Assembly: GCA_965200525.1 (NCBI GenBank)
Contig: OZ241368.1
Coordinates: forward strand, 682,001 to 746,000
DNA length: 64,000 nt
Source: JANNPJ01 sp965200525
GTDB taxonomy: Bacteria > Actinomycetota > Actinomycetes > Actinomycetales > Kineosporiaceae
Reading direction: 5' to 3'
Position numbers and translations under genes: made by a program
In this document: piece after piece, positions 1-8,107 of the stretch
How the letters are laid out: each line of letters opens with the position of its first letter
How positions within the stretch are numbered: position 1 is the stretch's first letter
Notes under the pieces: generated by a model
Databases searched by the model: none
What the model was told of the DNA's origin: nothing
Seen by the model: only the letters and a program-made list of their open reading frames with translations

Positions 1-172
1 GATCGCAGATGTCGCAGACCGTCTCCTGGAGAACCGCGACGGGGACCAGCTGCTGGGGAAGCATTTCGGAGCCGGTCAACGGCACCGGGATGTCACGGAT
101 GGTCGAGTGGGAGGTCACCTCCGCGCAGACCGCGCAACGCAGGTATACGACATCCGCCGGTGGCAAAGTCAT
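1..172 (-). CDS. Small zinc-ribbon-like protein, partial (C-terminus outside window)
   Basis: Reading leftward from an ATG at 172, 57 codons stay open to the window edge. Seen directly: two Cys-x-x-Cys pairs, one near residue 13 (RCAVCAEV) and one at the cut end (TVCDICD), which is the spacing of a small zinc ribbon. A GGAG lies 8 bases before the ATG, which supports the start. Family and function are not recognised; it could be a short metal-binding protein or the N-terminus of something longer. The end is missing, so length and neighbours on the other side are unknown. Confidence 0.5.
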   Translation of the reverse strand, partial: MTLPPADVVYLRCAVCAEVTSHSTIRDIPVPLTGSEMLPQQLVPVAVLQETVCDICD

Positions 173-395
173 CGTGATCGCTCCGGACACTGGGTCTGCG
201 CTCGCCGCACCTGCTGGGGACGTACGGCTCTGCCGTGATCTCGACCTGCTCAGGATGAGCTGTCCCCCGAGGCGGTGCAATTCGATCTAGCGCCCTCAAA
301 ACCGGCTCGGCTGCAGACAATCACGGCCGAGCAGCCCGCCGTCTTGCGCAATCGGCCGCACCTTCTACCGTGACCATGACGAGAGGGGTACGACC

Positions 396-1193
396 ATGGA
401 CTTCACACCACGATCGGCCATCGTGACCGCCGGCGACTCCGGGATCGGCCGGGCGGTGGCCGTCGCCCTGGCCGAGGCCGGTCTGGACATCGCGCTGACC
501 TGGCACGAGGACGAGCAAGGAGCCAAGGACACCGCCGCGGAGGTGCAGAGCCACGGGCGGCGGGCAGTCATTGCTCACCTCGACACCAGCGACGCACCGG
601 GCTGTGGCGACGTCATCGACTCTCTGATCGGCGAACTCGGCGGGGTCGACGTATTCGTGAACAACGCGGGCACCGGCGATGGGACGGCCTTCCTGGAACT
701 GGACTACACCACCTGGCGCCGAACAGTGGCCACGGATCTGGACGGCGCGTTCGTGTGTATCCAGCGCGCCGCCCGGCACATGGTCGAGGCCGACCACGGC
801 GGCCGGATCATCGCGATCACCAGCGTGCACGAACACCAACCGCGAGTCGGGTCGGCCGCCTACGACGCCGCCAAGCACGGCCTCGGCGGGCTGATCAAGA
901 CGATCGCCCTGGAACTGGGAGGTCACGGCATCACCGCCAACAGCGTAGCTCCGGGCGAGATCGCCACCCCCATGACCGGTCAGGCGGACGAGGATCCCCA
1001 CCGGACGAGCCGGCCCGGAGTGCCTCTGGGGCGGCCCGGCGATGCCCGCGAGATCGCCGCCGTCGTGGCCTTCCTGGCTTCTCCGGCGTCCAGCTACGTC
1101 ACCGGCGCCTCCTGGGCCGTGGACGGCGGCATGTTGCAGATGGGCCCGCAGGCCGGCTCGCACATCACGTCCGACGACTGGCGCACCAGCTGA
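396..1193 (+). CDS. SDR family NAD(P)-dependent oxidoreductase
   Basis: A classical short-chain dehydrogenase/reductase of 265 residues, the usual family length. The N-terminal Rossmann signature reads TAGDSGIG (residues 11-18), the structural NNAG is at 89-92, the catalytic Ser sits in ITSVHEH and the Tyr/Lys pair in YDAAK, followed by the PG motif after the active site (APGEIATPM). The C-terminus has the WAVDGGM ending typical of 3-ketoacyl reductase or sugar dehydrogenase-like SDRs. GAGAGGGG lies just before the ATG. Cytoplasmic. Substrate cannot be deduced. It is convergent with a decayed GAF gene, 19 bases from that gene's original stop. Confidence 0.9.
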   Translation: MDFTPRSAIVTAGDSGIGRAVAVALAEAGLDIALTWHEDEQGAKDTAAEVQSHGRRAVIAHLDTSDAPGCGDVIDSLIGELGGVDVFVNNAGTGDGTAFLELDYTTWRRTVATDLDGAFVCIQRAARHMVEADHGGRIIAITSVHEHQPRVGSAAYDAAKHGLGGLIKTIALELGGHGITANSVAPGEIATPMTGQADEDPHRTSRPGVPLGRPGDAREIAAVVAFLASPASSYVTGASWAVDGGMLQMGPQAGSHITSDDWRTS

Positions 1194-1212
1194 CGAGCCC
1201 GGTTCGCGGCGT

Positions 1213-1906
1213 TCAGCTCAACTGCGGCCAGAAGAAGAGGCCCTCGGGATCGTGGCGAGTCATGCGGTAAGCCACGGTGATGGCATCCCCGGGCGTAGGC
1301 CGCCAGCGCGTCGGCAGCGATCAGGGTCCGCCGGGGCCAGCCCGTTCCGCAGGTGGTGTACAGGTTCAGGGCCGCGGCAATGTTGGCGGCCGAGGGGATG
1401 GACACCGAAAGGACAGCCGTGACGCCGTTGACCCGAGCGGCGACGCTCCACGGGTCGGTGTGGTCATCAGCCACGCGGACGTCGTGGTGCCTGACCTCCT
1501 CGCCGTAGGCAGCGTCGATGCATGGCCCCCGACCGTCACGGTACTGCGCCTCGTCGATGGCCAGGGCCCGCTCGTCGGAGTGCCCGATCGTGGCCGGGCG
1601 ACCCCGGTGTATGACCGTGATGCTGGCCGCGGCGCACTCGGGGACGGCCTCGCAGGCCATCTGAGCGACGGCGCCGAGAAGTTCTCCCAGATCGGTGGTC
1701 ACGACCAGCAGGTCCAGCAGGCGGGCCGGGATCGAATCGTCCAATGCTCGCTTCGCGCAACCATTATCGGCAACCGTCTCGCCCGAGGCCACCCGGGGAA
1801 CGGGCATGAACAACATGGTCACCACGCCCTGCTCAGCCAAGCGATCCGGGTCAGAGGGCACGGGCCGGTCGTCGGGGGCCTCGTACAGATCGTCGTCGTA
1901 TTTCAT
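1213..1906 (-). pseudogene. GAF-domain protein, 3' end frameshifted
   Basis: The first about 190 codons encode a clear GAF domain of the actinobacterial GAF/ANTAR-associated type (MACEAVPECAAAS; DGRGPCIDAAYGE; VLSVSIPSA; LIAADALAAYA). After LAAYA the open frame turns into arginine-rich sequence and runs on to 1094 inside the 3' part of the neighbouring SDR gene. A different frame carries the natural ending, GDAITVAYRM then EGLFFWPQLS and a TGA at 1213-1215, so one base has been gained or lost near 1310. The segment just before it (NLYTTCGTGW) also looks shifted, with NGLAPAD readable in another frame. Start is ATG 1906 with a GGAG 9 bases before. Either a pseudogene or assembly indels in GC runs. 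Confidence 0.65.
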
Positions 1907-2210
1907 GGAGCGCTACTCCGACCTCAGCGCGTGCACATGAGCCCCGGGTCTGAGGGCTTGAGCAGAAATCCAGTGCCGCGAGCAAAATCTACTGCCGCCG
2001 TCACCGTGAGCCAAGGCCTATTGTGGATGCATCGGGCACAGATCGCCATTTCTGTCACGAACCTGGGCCGGACATCCTCAGAAATGGGTCGGCAACCCCG
2101 TCCGTGCCGTCGGCAACGGTCGAAATGCGCTCGCGCCGAGACGGCGACAGGATGGTCATTGCGGTAGGGCGAGACCGTCCCGAACCCGCGACAGCTCTTG
2201 TGGAGGTTCG
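1907..2210. other. Non-coding interval between GAF remnant and SRPBCC gene
   Basis: About 300 bases with no convincing reading frame on either strand and less codon bias than its surroundings. It must hold the promoter of the leftward GAF remnant and that of the rightward SRPBCC gene, whose ribosome site GGAGG is at its right edge. No clear palindrome or hairpin was found. Confidence 0.5.
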
Positions 2211-2648
2211 ATGTCCACCACCCGCCGCACGATCAGCGTAAACACCCCGGTGAACGATGTCGCCGCCTACCTGTCAGATTTCTCGACCACCGCTGAATGG
2301 GACCCGCACACGGTTTCCTGCCGCCAACTTGACGACGGCCCGATCACCGTGGGCACGCGTTTCGAGAACGTACAGCGCCTGGCGGGGCGCCGGAGCACCC
2401 TGACCTACACGGTGACGGACTTCGACGCCGGGCGCCGCGTCGTCCTCGAAGGTGGCGGCAAGACAGTCCGTACCCGCGACGAGATGGTGTTCGGCCGAAC
2501 CGCCCGAGGCGGCTCCCTGGTGACCTACATCGTCGACGTCCGGCTGAACGGCGTGGCCCGCATCGGACGGCCCCTTGTCCCGGTCGTGATGAAGAAGATC
2601 GCTGATGAGGGCGCCGCCGGGATGAGAGCTCGGTTAGCTGCCCTGTGA
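2211..2648 (+). CDS. SRPBCC family protein (polyketide cyclase/dehydrase-like)
   Basis: 145 residues with the START-like fold pattern of the SRPBCC superfamily: an N-terminal strand (TISVNTPVNDVAAYLSDFS), the AEWDP motif that follows the first helices, paired beta strands ending in the long C-terminal helix. Such proteins bind hydrophobic ligands in a closed cavity; a reaction cannot be assigned here. Cytoplasmic, no signal peptide. The ATG is preceded by GGAGG at 5 bases, an ideal start. It stands alone, 76 bases before the PfpI-like gene, and could be co-transcribed with it. Confidence 0.85.
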   Translation: MSTTRRTISVNTPVNDVAAYLSDFSTTAEWDPHTVSCRQLDDGPITVGTRFENVQRLAGRRSTLTYTVTDFDAGRRVVLEGGGKTVRTRDEMVFGRTARGGSLVTYIVDVRLNGVARIGRPLVPVVMKKIADEGAAGMRARLAAL

Positions 2649-2724
2649 GCGGCCTTGCTCGACGAGGTGGAGGTACGAGCCAGTACCTGAATCAGTTGTC
2701 AGTTCGTGATGATAGGAGCCACAG

Positions 2725-3270
2725 ATGTCACTCGAAGGAAAGAAGATCGCGTTCCTGGTCGCGGCCGAAGGGGTCGAGCAGGTCGAGTTGACCGAGCCGT
2801 GGGGCGCTGTCGAAAAAGCTGGTGGTCAGCCGGTTCTGATCGTCGGAGGCGAGCAGAAATCGGTGCAGGCGTTCAACCATCTCGACAAGGGCGACACATT
2901 CGATGCCGACCTGCCCGTAAGCCGGGCGGGCGTGGAGGACTACGACGGGCTGGTGCTGCCGGGCGGGGTGGCCAATCCGGACGCTCTGCGGATGGTGCCC
3001 GAAGCAGTCGCGTTCGTCCGGGCTTTCGTGGAGGTCGGCAAGCCGGTAGCGGTCATCTGCCACGGGCCGTGGACGCTGATCGAGGCGGATGTCGTACGCG
3101 GACGGCGGATGACGTCCTGGCCGAGTCTGCAGACCGACCTGCGCAACGCCGGAGCCCAGTGGAGCGACGAGGAAGTCGTGATCGACCACAGTGGAGCCGG
3201 GCCCCTGATCAGCAGCCGCAAGCCTGACGACCTGCCGGCCTTCATCACGGCCATCGCCGGCACGTTCTGA
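2725..3270 (+). CDS. DJ-1/PfpI family class I glutamine amidotransferase-like protein
   Basis: 181 residues covering one complete DJ-1/PfpI domain. The nucleophile elbow is VICHGPW (Cys about residue 112), with the preceding LVLPGGVANPD loop and a Glu-rich N-terminus (EGVEQVEL) that supplies the acidic residue near the cysteine. It resembles the YhbO/PfpI branch, annotated as stress protease, chaperone or deglycase; the true activity of that branch is debated. AGGAG stands before the ATG. The last seven codons with the stop are repeated immediately downstream as a 19-base tandem copy. Confidence 0.88.
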   Translation: MSLEGKKIAFLVAAEGVEQVELTEPWGAVEKAGGQPVLIVGGEQKSVQAFNHLDKGDTFDADLPVSRAGVEDYDGLVLPGGVANPDALRMVPEAVAFVRAFVEVGKPVAVICHGPWTLIEADVVRGRRMTSWPSLQTDLRNAGAQWSDEEVVIDHSGAGPLISSRKPDDLPAFITAIAGTF

Positions 3271-3290
3271 GATCGCCGCCACGTTCTGAG
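3253..3290. repeat. 19-bp tandem duplication spanning a stop codon
   Basis: Two adjacent 19-base units (3253-3271 and 3272-3290) differ at one base. The first holds the final codons and TGA of the PfpI-like gene, the second is a copy lying outside the gene. The start of a third unit (ATC) follows. This is most simply a slippage duplication that left the protein unchanged because the original stop comes first. Confidence 0.8.
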
Positions 3291-3322
3291 ATCACGGCCG
3301 TTGTCGACTGTTAGGAGTACCG

Positions 3323-3979
3323 ATGACCAACCCGGGCGCCCCAGAGCCGCCGAGTCGGAACGACGACGAGACGAGCTGGTCGGTCAGGCAGATGGATGTG
3401 GTGACCCGGTTGCGGGCCCTGGTACCCACCACGAGTGGGACTCCGTGGGCAGATCGTTTGCTTCCGGACGGGCTGGCGGCCGCGGCCGCTCAGGTGCTGA
3501 ACGTGGACGGCGCCGCGATCTCGGTCTACCTGGGCGCCGACGTGGCCACCTCGGTCGGAGGCAGTGGCGCAACGGCCTCCGTCGCCGAGAGCCTGCAGTT
3601 CACCCTGGCCGAGGGGCCGTGCCTGTCGTCGTAAACCAGCAAGTCGCCGGTCTTGGTGCCCGACGTCAACGGCAGTGACTCGCCGGCCGCGGATCGCTGG
3701 CCGATGTACGCCGAGCAACTGACCTGGCGAACCGACTATCAGGCGGTCTTCGCGTTCCCCCTGCTGGCCGCAGCCCGGCCGCTCGACTCGCTCAGTTTCT
3801 GTCGCCGCTCCCCGGGTCCGCTGTAAGCGGTGCGAGAGGTGGTGCGGTGGCCGCATGCGTCAGCGACCGCCTGCCAAGCCAGGATGGCCCAGGCGTACAG
3901 CGCCGACCGGCTCGTGGACGACATGGCCGCCGACGTCGTGGAGGGCGTCTTGCCGGTGCCGGTTCTGGAAGAAGACTGA
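3323..3979 (+). pseudogene. GAF-domain protein interrupted by two in-frame TAA codons
   Basis: One continuous frame of 219 codons from ATG 3323 to TGA 3977-3979 encodes a GAF-domain protein of the same actinobacterial type as the gene at 1213-1906, but holds TAA at 3632-3634 and 3824-3826. Homology pattern continues across both: LAEGPCLSS, stop, TSKSPVLVPDV; and CRRSPGPL, stop, AVREVVRW, then a natural-looking C-terminus VEGVLPVPVLEED. Each stop is one base from a sensible codon (TAC or TCA). The upstream frame alone would give a 103-residue truncated GAF domain. Reads as a young pseudogene; recoding is possible but not supported. The start has AGGAG about 8 bases upstream. Confidence 0.78.
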
Positions 3980-3991
3980 CGCGGCCGTCTT

Positions 3992-4375
3992 TCAGAGCTC
4001 GGGGAAGGAGCGCTCCGGACCTCGAAGCAGGCAGAACTCGTTGCCCTCGGGATCAGCGAGGACGACGAACGGGTCGTCCTCGCTCTGGCCGACATCGGCC
4101 CGGCTCGCGCCCAGCGCCAGCAACCGCGCCACTTCGGCGTCCACGTCGTCGGTCGGGCGCAGATCCAGATGGTTTCGGTTCTTGCCCTCCTTGGGGCCGG
4201 CGCAGGCCTGCAACCAGACCGTCAGGGCGTGCGGCCCGGCGTCCGGCGGCGGATACAGCAACGCGCACCCGTCGTCCCCGAGGTCGGCGCGGTATCCCAG
4301 CACGGCCGACCAGAACTCGGCCATCCGGCCGACATTCTGCACGTCCAGGGTCCACTGCCCGATGCGGCTGACCAT
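3992..4375 (-). CDS. VOC family (glyoxalase/bleomycin-resistance-like) protein
   Basis: 127 residues forming two beta-alpha-beta-beta-beta modules, the size of a single VOC domain pair. Seen: WTLDVQNVGRMAEFW at the start of module one, NHLDLRP and DPEGNEFCLL in module two, the latter being the typical metal-ligand Glu region. Start chosen at ATG 4375 (MVSRIGQW) because GGAGGG precedes it by 6 bases; an upstream ATG adds 29 residues without VOC character. Many such proteins bind or detoxify small molecules; no substrate is evident. It is convergent with the GAF remnant, 12 bases away. Confidence 0.87.
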   Translation of the reverse strand: MVSRIGQWTLDVQNVGRMAEFWSAVLGYRADLGDDGCALLYPPPDAGPHALTVWLQACAGPKEGKNRNHLDLRPTDDVDAEVARLLALGASRADVGQSEDDPFVVLADPEGNEFCLLRGPERSFPEL

Positions 4376-4526
4376 GATGCCCTCCACCGTTCCGATTGCA
4401 TTGCTGTCGCAGCACATGTCTCCCTGTGCAAGCAGTCTGGCACCCCCTCGCGGATGCACCATTCAGTCCGTGACGCCCTCTGAAATGGGTGGACGGCGTG
4501 GTTGTCGGTTTGGCATTGTCGCGGGT

Positions 4527-5273
4527 ATGGGTGACGACCAGATCTGGGGCACCGACACCGCCCGCCGCTACGACACGCCGGGCACAGGCATGTTCGCCCC
4601 CGAGGTGGTGCAACCGACGGTCAAGCGCCTGGCTCAACTCGCCGACGGCGGCCGGGCCCTGGAGTTCGCCGTCGGCACCGGCCGGATCGCCGTCCCATTG
4701 GCCGAGATCGGCGTTCCGGTGACCGGTATCGAGCTGTCCGAACCGATGATCGCCCAGTTACGGACCAAGGCCGACGAGCACGCGATCCCGGTGGTGACCG
4801 GCGACATGGCCACAACCCGGGCCGCCGGCGAGTTCGCCCTGGTCTACCTTGTCTTCAACACGATCTCGAACCTGCTGACCCAGGCCGAGCAGGTGGCCTG
4901 CTTCCGCAACGCCGCCCTCCATCTGCAACCCGGTGGCCGGTTCGTGGTCGAGCTGTGGGTTCCGGAACTGCGCAAACTGCCGCCCGGGCAGCAGGCCACG
5001 GTCTGGCAGGTGGACGCCGGCTACATTGGACTGGACACCTACGACGTCCTGAACCAGCGCGTCGTCTCCCACCACTTCCGGTTCGGGGACGAAGAGCAGG
5101 CCACGCTGTTTCGCAGCCCGCACCGCTACATCTGGCCGGCCGAGCTGGATCTCATGGCCCAGCTGGCCGGTCTGGAACTGGAGAGCCGCCAGGCAGACTG
5201 GGCCGGCACGGAGTTCACCGCCGAATCCCGCTCCCACGTCTCCGTCTATCGGCGGACTGCGTCGGCTGCCTGA
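4527..5273 (+). CDS. Class I SAM-dependent methyltransferase
   Basis: 248 residues with a Methyltransf_25-like core: motif I LEFAVGTGRIAVPLA (about 46-60), the acidic end of strand 2 in TGIELSEPM, motif post-I VTGDMAT, motif II LVYLVFNTISNL, motif III LQPGGRFVVELW. In motif I the usual first Gly is replaced (EFAVGTGR), which is common in this subfamily. Cytoplasmic, substrate unknown. The start is ATG 4527, with only a weak ribosome site (GCGGG), so translation from a near-leaderless mRNA is possible. Convergent with the YCII/ArsR pair. Confidence 0.85.
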   Translation: MGDDQIWGTDTARRYDTPGTGMFAPEVVQPTVKRLAQLADGGRALEFAVGTGRIAVPLAEIGVPVTGIELSEPMIAQLRTKADEHAIPVVTGDMATTRAAGEFALVYLVFNTISNLLTQAEQVACFRNAALHLQPGGRFVVELWVPELRKLPPGQQATVWQVDAGYIGLDTYDVLNQRVVSHHFRFGDEEQATLFRSPHRYIWPAELDLMAQLAGLELESRQADWAGTEFTAESRSHVSVYRRTASAA

Positions 5274-5280
5274 GCCAGGC

Positions 5281-5574
5281 TCACATCGACTGCGCTTCGT
5301 AGATCCGGACACTTTCGATGATGGGCATGTCCTTCACCAGAGCCTCGGCGTCCTGCAGGCTCTCGGCGTTCAAGATGCAGTAGCCGACCATCGGGGACGG
5401 CGAGCTCAGGTCGAGGTCGGTGCGACTGTCTTTCGTGAACTCGACACCCCGCCCGAACGGACTGCCCGGATCGACCAGGTTCGGGCCCACCGCGGCGAAC
5501 CAGGCCCCCCAGGCCTGCTGTACCTCGTCGGTGGGTACGGTGAAACCATAGGTCAGCACGAGAAACTTCTTCAT
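5281..5574 (-). CDS. YCII-related (DGPF-like) small protein
   Basis: 97 residues of ferredoxin-like alpha/beta pattern matching the YCII/DGPF group: MKKFLVLTYGF at the N-terminus, the central GVEF strand and the C-terminal VGYCILNAESLQDAEALVKDMP helix with the ...VRIYEA strand. Members are small dimeric proteins, sometimes linked to sigma factors or ArsR regulators, without a settled activity. It overlaps the stop of the upstream ArsR gene by 4 bases (ATGA), so both are made from one mRNA and this protein is probably the regulated partner. Confidence 0.82.
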   Translation of the reverse strand: MKKFLVLTYGFTVPTDEVQQAWGAWFAAVGPNLVDPGSPFGRGVEFTKDSRTDLDLSSPSPMVGYCILNAESLQDAEALVKDMPIIESVRIYEAQSM

Positions 5575-5960
5575 TTCCGGTCCTCCTGGTTCGCGGGTGA
5601 TTCGGGTGGAGGTGGGTCGCCGGTGATTGCGAGGTACTGGCCGTAGTTCTCGTAGGTCGCCTCGTCACCGCCCCAATAGGGATGAAACTGCCCGATCCAG
5701 GCCTGAAGCTGTTGCAATGGCTGCCGATTCAGGGTCAGGTAGGTCGTCCGACCCTGCTTGCGGCGGCTGATCAGCCCGGCGTTCTCCAGCATCTTGAGAT
5801 GCTTGTTGATCGCCGGCAGCGAGAGCCCCCGCCGTCGCGCAAGCTGATTGATCGCGTGCGGCTGCAGCCCGAGCAGGTAGACGATGTCACGCCGGTGCGG
5901 GTTGGCCAGGGCCTCGAGAATCTGGTCCAGCCCTGCCGACCCGGAGTCGTCGTCCGTCAC
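5571..5960 (-). CDS. ArsR/SmtB family winged-helix regulator
   Basis: 129 residues. The winged helix spans about 10-85: ILEALANPHRRDIVYLL, the recognition segment LSLPAINKHLKMLENAGLI and wing RRKQGRTTYLTL. No metal-binding ELCVCDL motif is present, so it belongs to the non-metal ArsR group that regulates small enzyme partners. The start is GTG 5960 with GGAGG upstream. A promoter with overlapping inverted repeats lies directly before it, pointing to autorepression of this gene and the coupled YCII gene. Confidence 0.88.
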   Translation of the reverse strand: MTDDDSGSAGLDQILEALANPHRRDIVYLLGLQPHAINQLARRRGLSLPAINKHLKMLENAGLISRRKQGRTTYLTLNRQPLQQLQAWIGQFHPYWGGDEATYENYGQYLAITGDPPPPESPANQEDRK

Positions 5961-5962
5961 AA

Positions 5963-6009
5963 CACTTAACCTCCAAGTGAATGTTCTCCTTCAAGTTAAG
6001 CATTGTCAA
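5963..6009 (-). promoter_or_regulatory. Promoter and probable ArsR operator of the ArsR/YCII operon
   Basis: On the minus strand a perfect -35 TTGACA (6004-6009) stands 17 bases from GAACAT (5981-5986), a fair -10. Inverted repeats overlap it: CACTT/AAGTG at 5963-5967 and 5975-5979, and CTTAAC/GTTAAG at 5965-5970 and 5995-6000. The second pair brackets the -10, which fits repression by the encoded ArsR protein. Confidence 0.55.
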
Positions 6010-6050
6010 GACCGCGACGGAGGCGGACATCGCACTGAGGTTGTCCGGGA

Positions 6051-6482
6051 TCACACGTCCAGCAGGCGGCGGACCTCGGGCGCGTCCTCGGGCTGGACCG
6101 AGGGAAGCACGAGCGACTCGCCGCCGACCAGATGAAGGGTGACCGGGCCGTAGGGCGAGCTCGTGATCTTGTGGACGTCGGACACGGCGACCTCACGCTG
6201 ACGCCGCCCGGTGCGCAGGCTGATCGTCCCGAGCCGGATCTCCGTCCGGTTCTGAAGAGCCAGCCACATCCGAAGAGCCCAGGGCAGGAACACGAAGGCA
6301 TTGATCAGAAGCCAGAGCCCCCGGCCGCGCACCACATCAGCCACGGCCAAGGTCACGCTGAGGGCAACGAGAGCCACAATGCCGGCCCACAGCCAGGCCG
6401 ACCTGGGATTGGTGAACCGGCGAACGTCTGACGCCGGCGCGTCCGTGACCATGCCTCGAAGGCTACGGCGGTCTACGCTCAA
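6051..6482 (-). CDS. PH-domain-like membrane protein
   Basis: 143 residues. Two adjacent hydrophobic segments (about 29-48 and 55-72, LWAGIVALVALSVTLAV and LWLLINAFVFLPWALRMWL) are followed by a bacterial PH-like beta domain (IRLGTISLRTG ... VAVSDVHKITSSPYGPVTLHLVGG). The arrangement, two membrane helices then a PH-like domain on the cytoplasmic side, is common in actinobacteria; function is unknown. ATG 6452 (MVTDAPAS) is an alternative start. Divergent from the FG-GAP gene, only 12 bases apart at the annotated starts. Confidence 0.75.
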   Translation of the reverse strand: MSVDRRSLRGMVTDAPASDVRRFTNPRSAWLWAGIVALVALSVTLAVADVVRGRGLWLLINAFVFLPWALRMWLALQNRTEIRLGTISLRTGRRQREVAVSDVHKITSSPYGPVTLHLVGGESLVLPSVQPEDAPEVRRLLDV

Positions 6483-6494
6483 GGCGACTCGGGG

Positions 6495-8042
6495 ATGAGT
6501 CCGGCGGCTCCAGGGCGGCCCAAACAGTGGGGAAGAACCAGGTTGACGCGCTCACGGATGCTCCGCCTCGCCGTCCTGCCGATCGGCACCGCCCTTGCGC
6601 TGTCCCTCGGTGGGGTCGCGACGGCGTTCGCCACCCCGGTCGACTTCGGTCCCGTGGTCGGCCTGCCCGGCGTCGCTTCCACGGACGGGCAGGACGCCGC
6701 CGGGCGGCTCGACGTCCGTCTGACCAGCGGCGGAACCCAGTTGCTGGACCAGCAGAAGCTCGGCCTGACGGCCGCCGGTCAGAGTCGGGGTTCGCGGTTC
6801 GGCTCAGTCATCGTGATCCGCGATCTGAACGGTGACGGGTTCGACGACGCGCTGGTCGGGGCCCCGGGTGGCCCGGGCGTGGTCGGGCGGGTGGATCTGC
6901 TGCCCGGCTCGAAGAGCGGGCTGACCGGCTCGGGGGCGGTCGCGATCGCGTCGCCGGGCGGGACGACGGGTGACGGGTTCGGCTCCGCGATCGCCATCGG
7001 CCAGGCCGGCGACAGCAGCAGCCCGCTGATCTACCTCTACATCGGGGCCCCGAACGCCGACGTCGACGGCAAGTCGCAGGCCGGAGCCATTCTCCGGTAC
7101 TCGATCAGCCCGGCCGGAGTGCCCACCTACCTGCAGACCATCACCCAGAACAGCCCGCACATCCCGGGCTCGGCCGAGGCCGGCGATCACTTCGGGGCGG
7201 TGCTGGCGTCCAACTTCCGGGACGACATCACCGTCGGCATCCCGGACGAGGACATCGGCCCGGCCAAGGACGCCGGGGCCGTGGAGCAACTGACCACCGG
7301 CCTCAACAGCGACGCCACGGTGGTCGGCTACGAGGTCGACCAGAACACCAAAGGCGTTCCGGGCACAGCCGAGGCCGGCGATCACTTCGGCGCGGCGGTG
7401 GCCGGCAACGCCGGTGCCGTCGGCGTGCCGGGCGAGGACATCGGCAAGCTCAAGGACGCCGGCGAGATCATGGTCCAGACCGCCCTCAAGGGCTGTACCC
7501 ATCTCTGCTTCGGCCGGACCATCACCCAGAACAGCCACAACATCCCGGGCACGGCCGAGGCCGGCGACCGGTTCGGGGCCGCGCTGGCGCTGGGCATCTA
7601 CCGCCGCACGACCTACCGCTGCTCGCAGTACAACTCGATCGCGATCGGCTCCCCCGGTGAGGACATCGGCTCGGTCAAGGACGCCGGCTCGGTGACCACG
7701 TTCATGCTCAACCACGAGTACGGCCAGGACGACGACGCCCGCGGCTGCAAGCCGCTCGTGCTCAGCCAGGGCAGTGGCCTGCCGGGTGCCTCTGAGGCTG
7801 GCGACCAGCTCGGCGCCACGCTGAGCACGGTTCCCGGAGATCAGTTCGACGACGTCGACCAGCGGGACGCGATGATGATCGGCGTGCCCGGCGAGGACAT
7901 CGGCTCGATCAAGGACGCCGGGCGGGTGCTGACCTGGACCTCGGCGCAGGCCCGGAGTTACGGCGCGCTGGGTGGCGACCGGGCCGGGCAGCGGTTCGGG
8001 TCGGTGCTGTCCGGATACCAGGCGATCATCCTGAACATCTGA
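6495..8042 (+). CDS. Secreted FG-GAP (integrin alpha-like) repeat protein
   Basis: 515 residues: a signal peptide (hydrophobic core about 24-42, cleavage after ATAFA), then six to seven FG-GAP repeats. The first contains the calcium-binding-like DLNGDGFDDALVGAPG. Later units are strongly alike: a module reading PGTAEAGDHFGA is paired with GVPGEDIGKLKDAG in at least four copies, predicting a beta-propeller. Outside the cell wall; likely adhesion or a scaffold for wall or matrix ligands. A TTG at 6543 (MTRSRMLRL) with GGGGAAG upstream may be the true start and gives a more usual signal peptide. Same strand as the sulfatase 65 bases on. Confidence 0.87.
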   Translation: MSPAAPGRPKQWGRTRLTRSRMLRLAVLPIGTALALSLGGVATAFATPVDFGPVVGLPGVASTDGQDAAGRLDVRLTSGGTQLLDQQKLGLTAAGQSRGSRFGSVIVIRDLNGDGFDDALVGAPGGPGVVGRVDLLPGSKSGLTGSGAVAIASPGGTTGDGFGSAIAIGQAGDSSSPLIYLYIGAPNADVDGKSQAGAILRYSISPAGVPTYLQTITQNSPHIPGSAEAGDHFGAVLASNFRDDITVGIPDEDIGPAKDAGAVEQLTTGLNSDATVVGYEVDQNTKGVPGTAEAGDHFGAAVAGNAGAVGVPGEDIGKLKDAGEIMVQTALKGCTHLCFGRTITQNSHNIPGTAEAGDRFGAALALGIYRRTTYRCSQYNSIAIGSPGEDIGSVKDAGSVTTFMLNHEYGQDDDARGCKPLVLSQGSGLPGASEAGDQLGATLSTVPGDQFDDVDQRDAMMIGVPGEDIGSIKDAGRVLTWTSAQARSYGALGGDRAGQRFGSVLSGYQAIILNI

Positions 8043-8107
8043 GATCGACGCCGGGCCCGTACCCGGCCCGTACATTCCGTTCATCTCGGTCAGGTTGGCT
8101 GCCGGGC

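Noticed and set aside
2023..2241. A 72-codon plus-strand ORF in the gap before the SRPBCC gene
   Set aside because: It overlaps the SRPBCC start, has no family pattern and weak codon bias.
7141..7940. Regularly spaced similar segments suggesting a CRISPR-like array
   Set aside because: The repeats are coding FG-GAP units in one frame, spaced by about 180-200 bases and not identical at DNA level.
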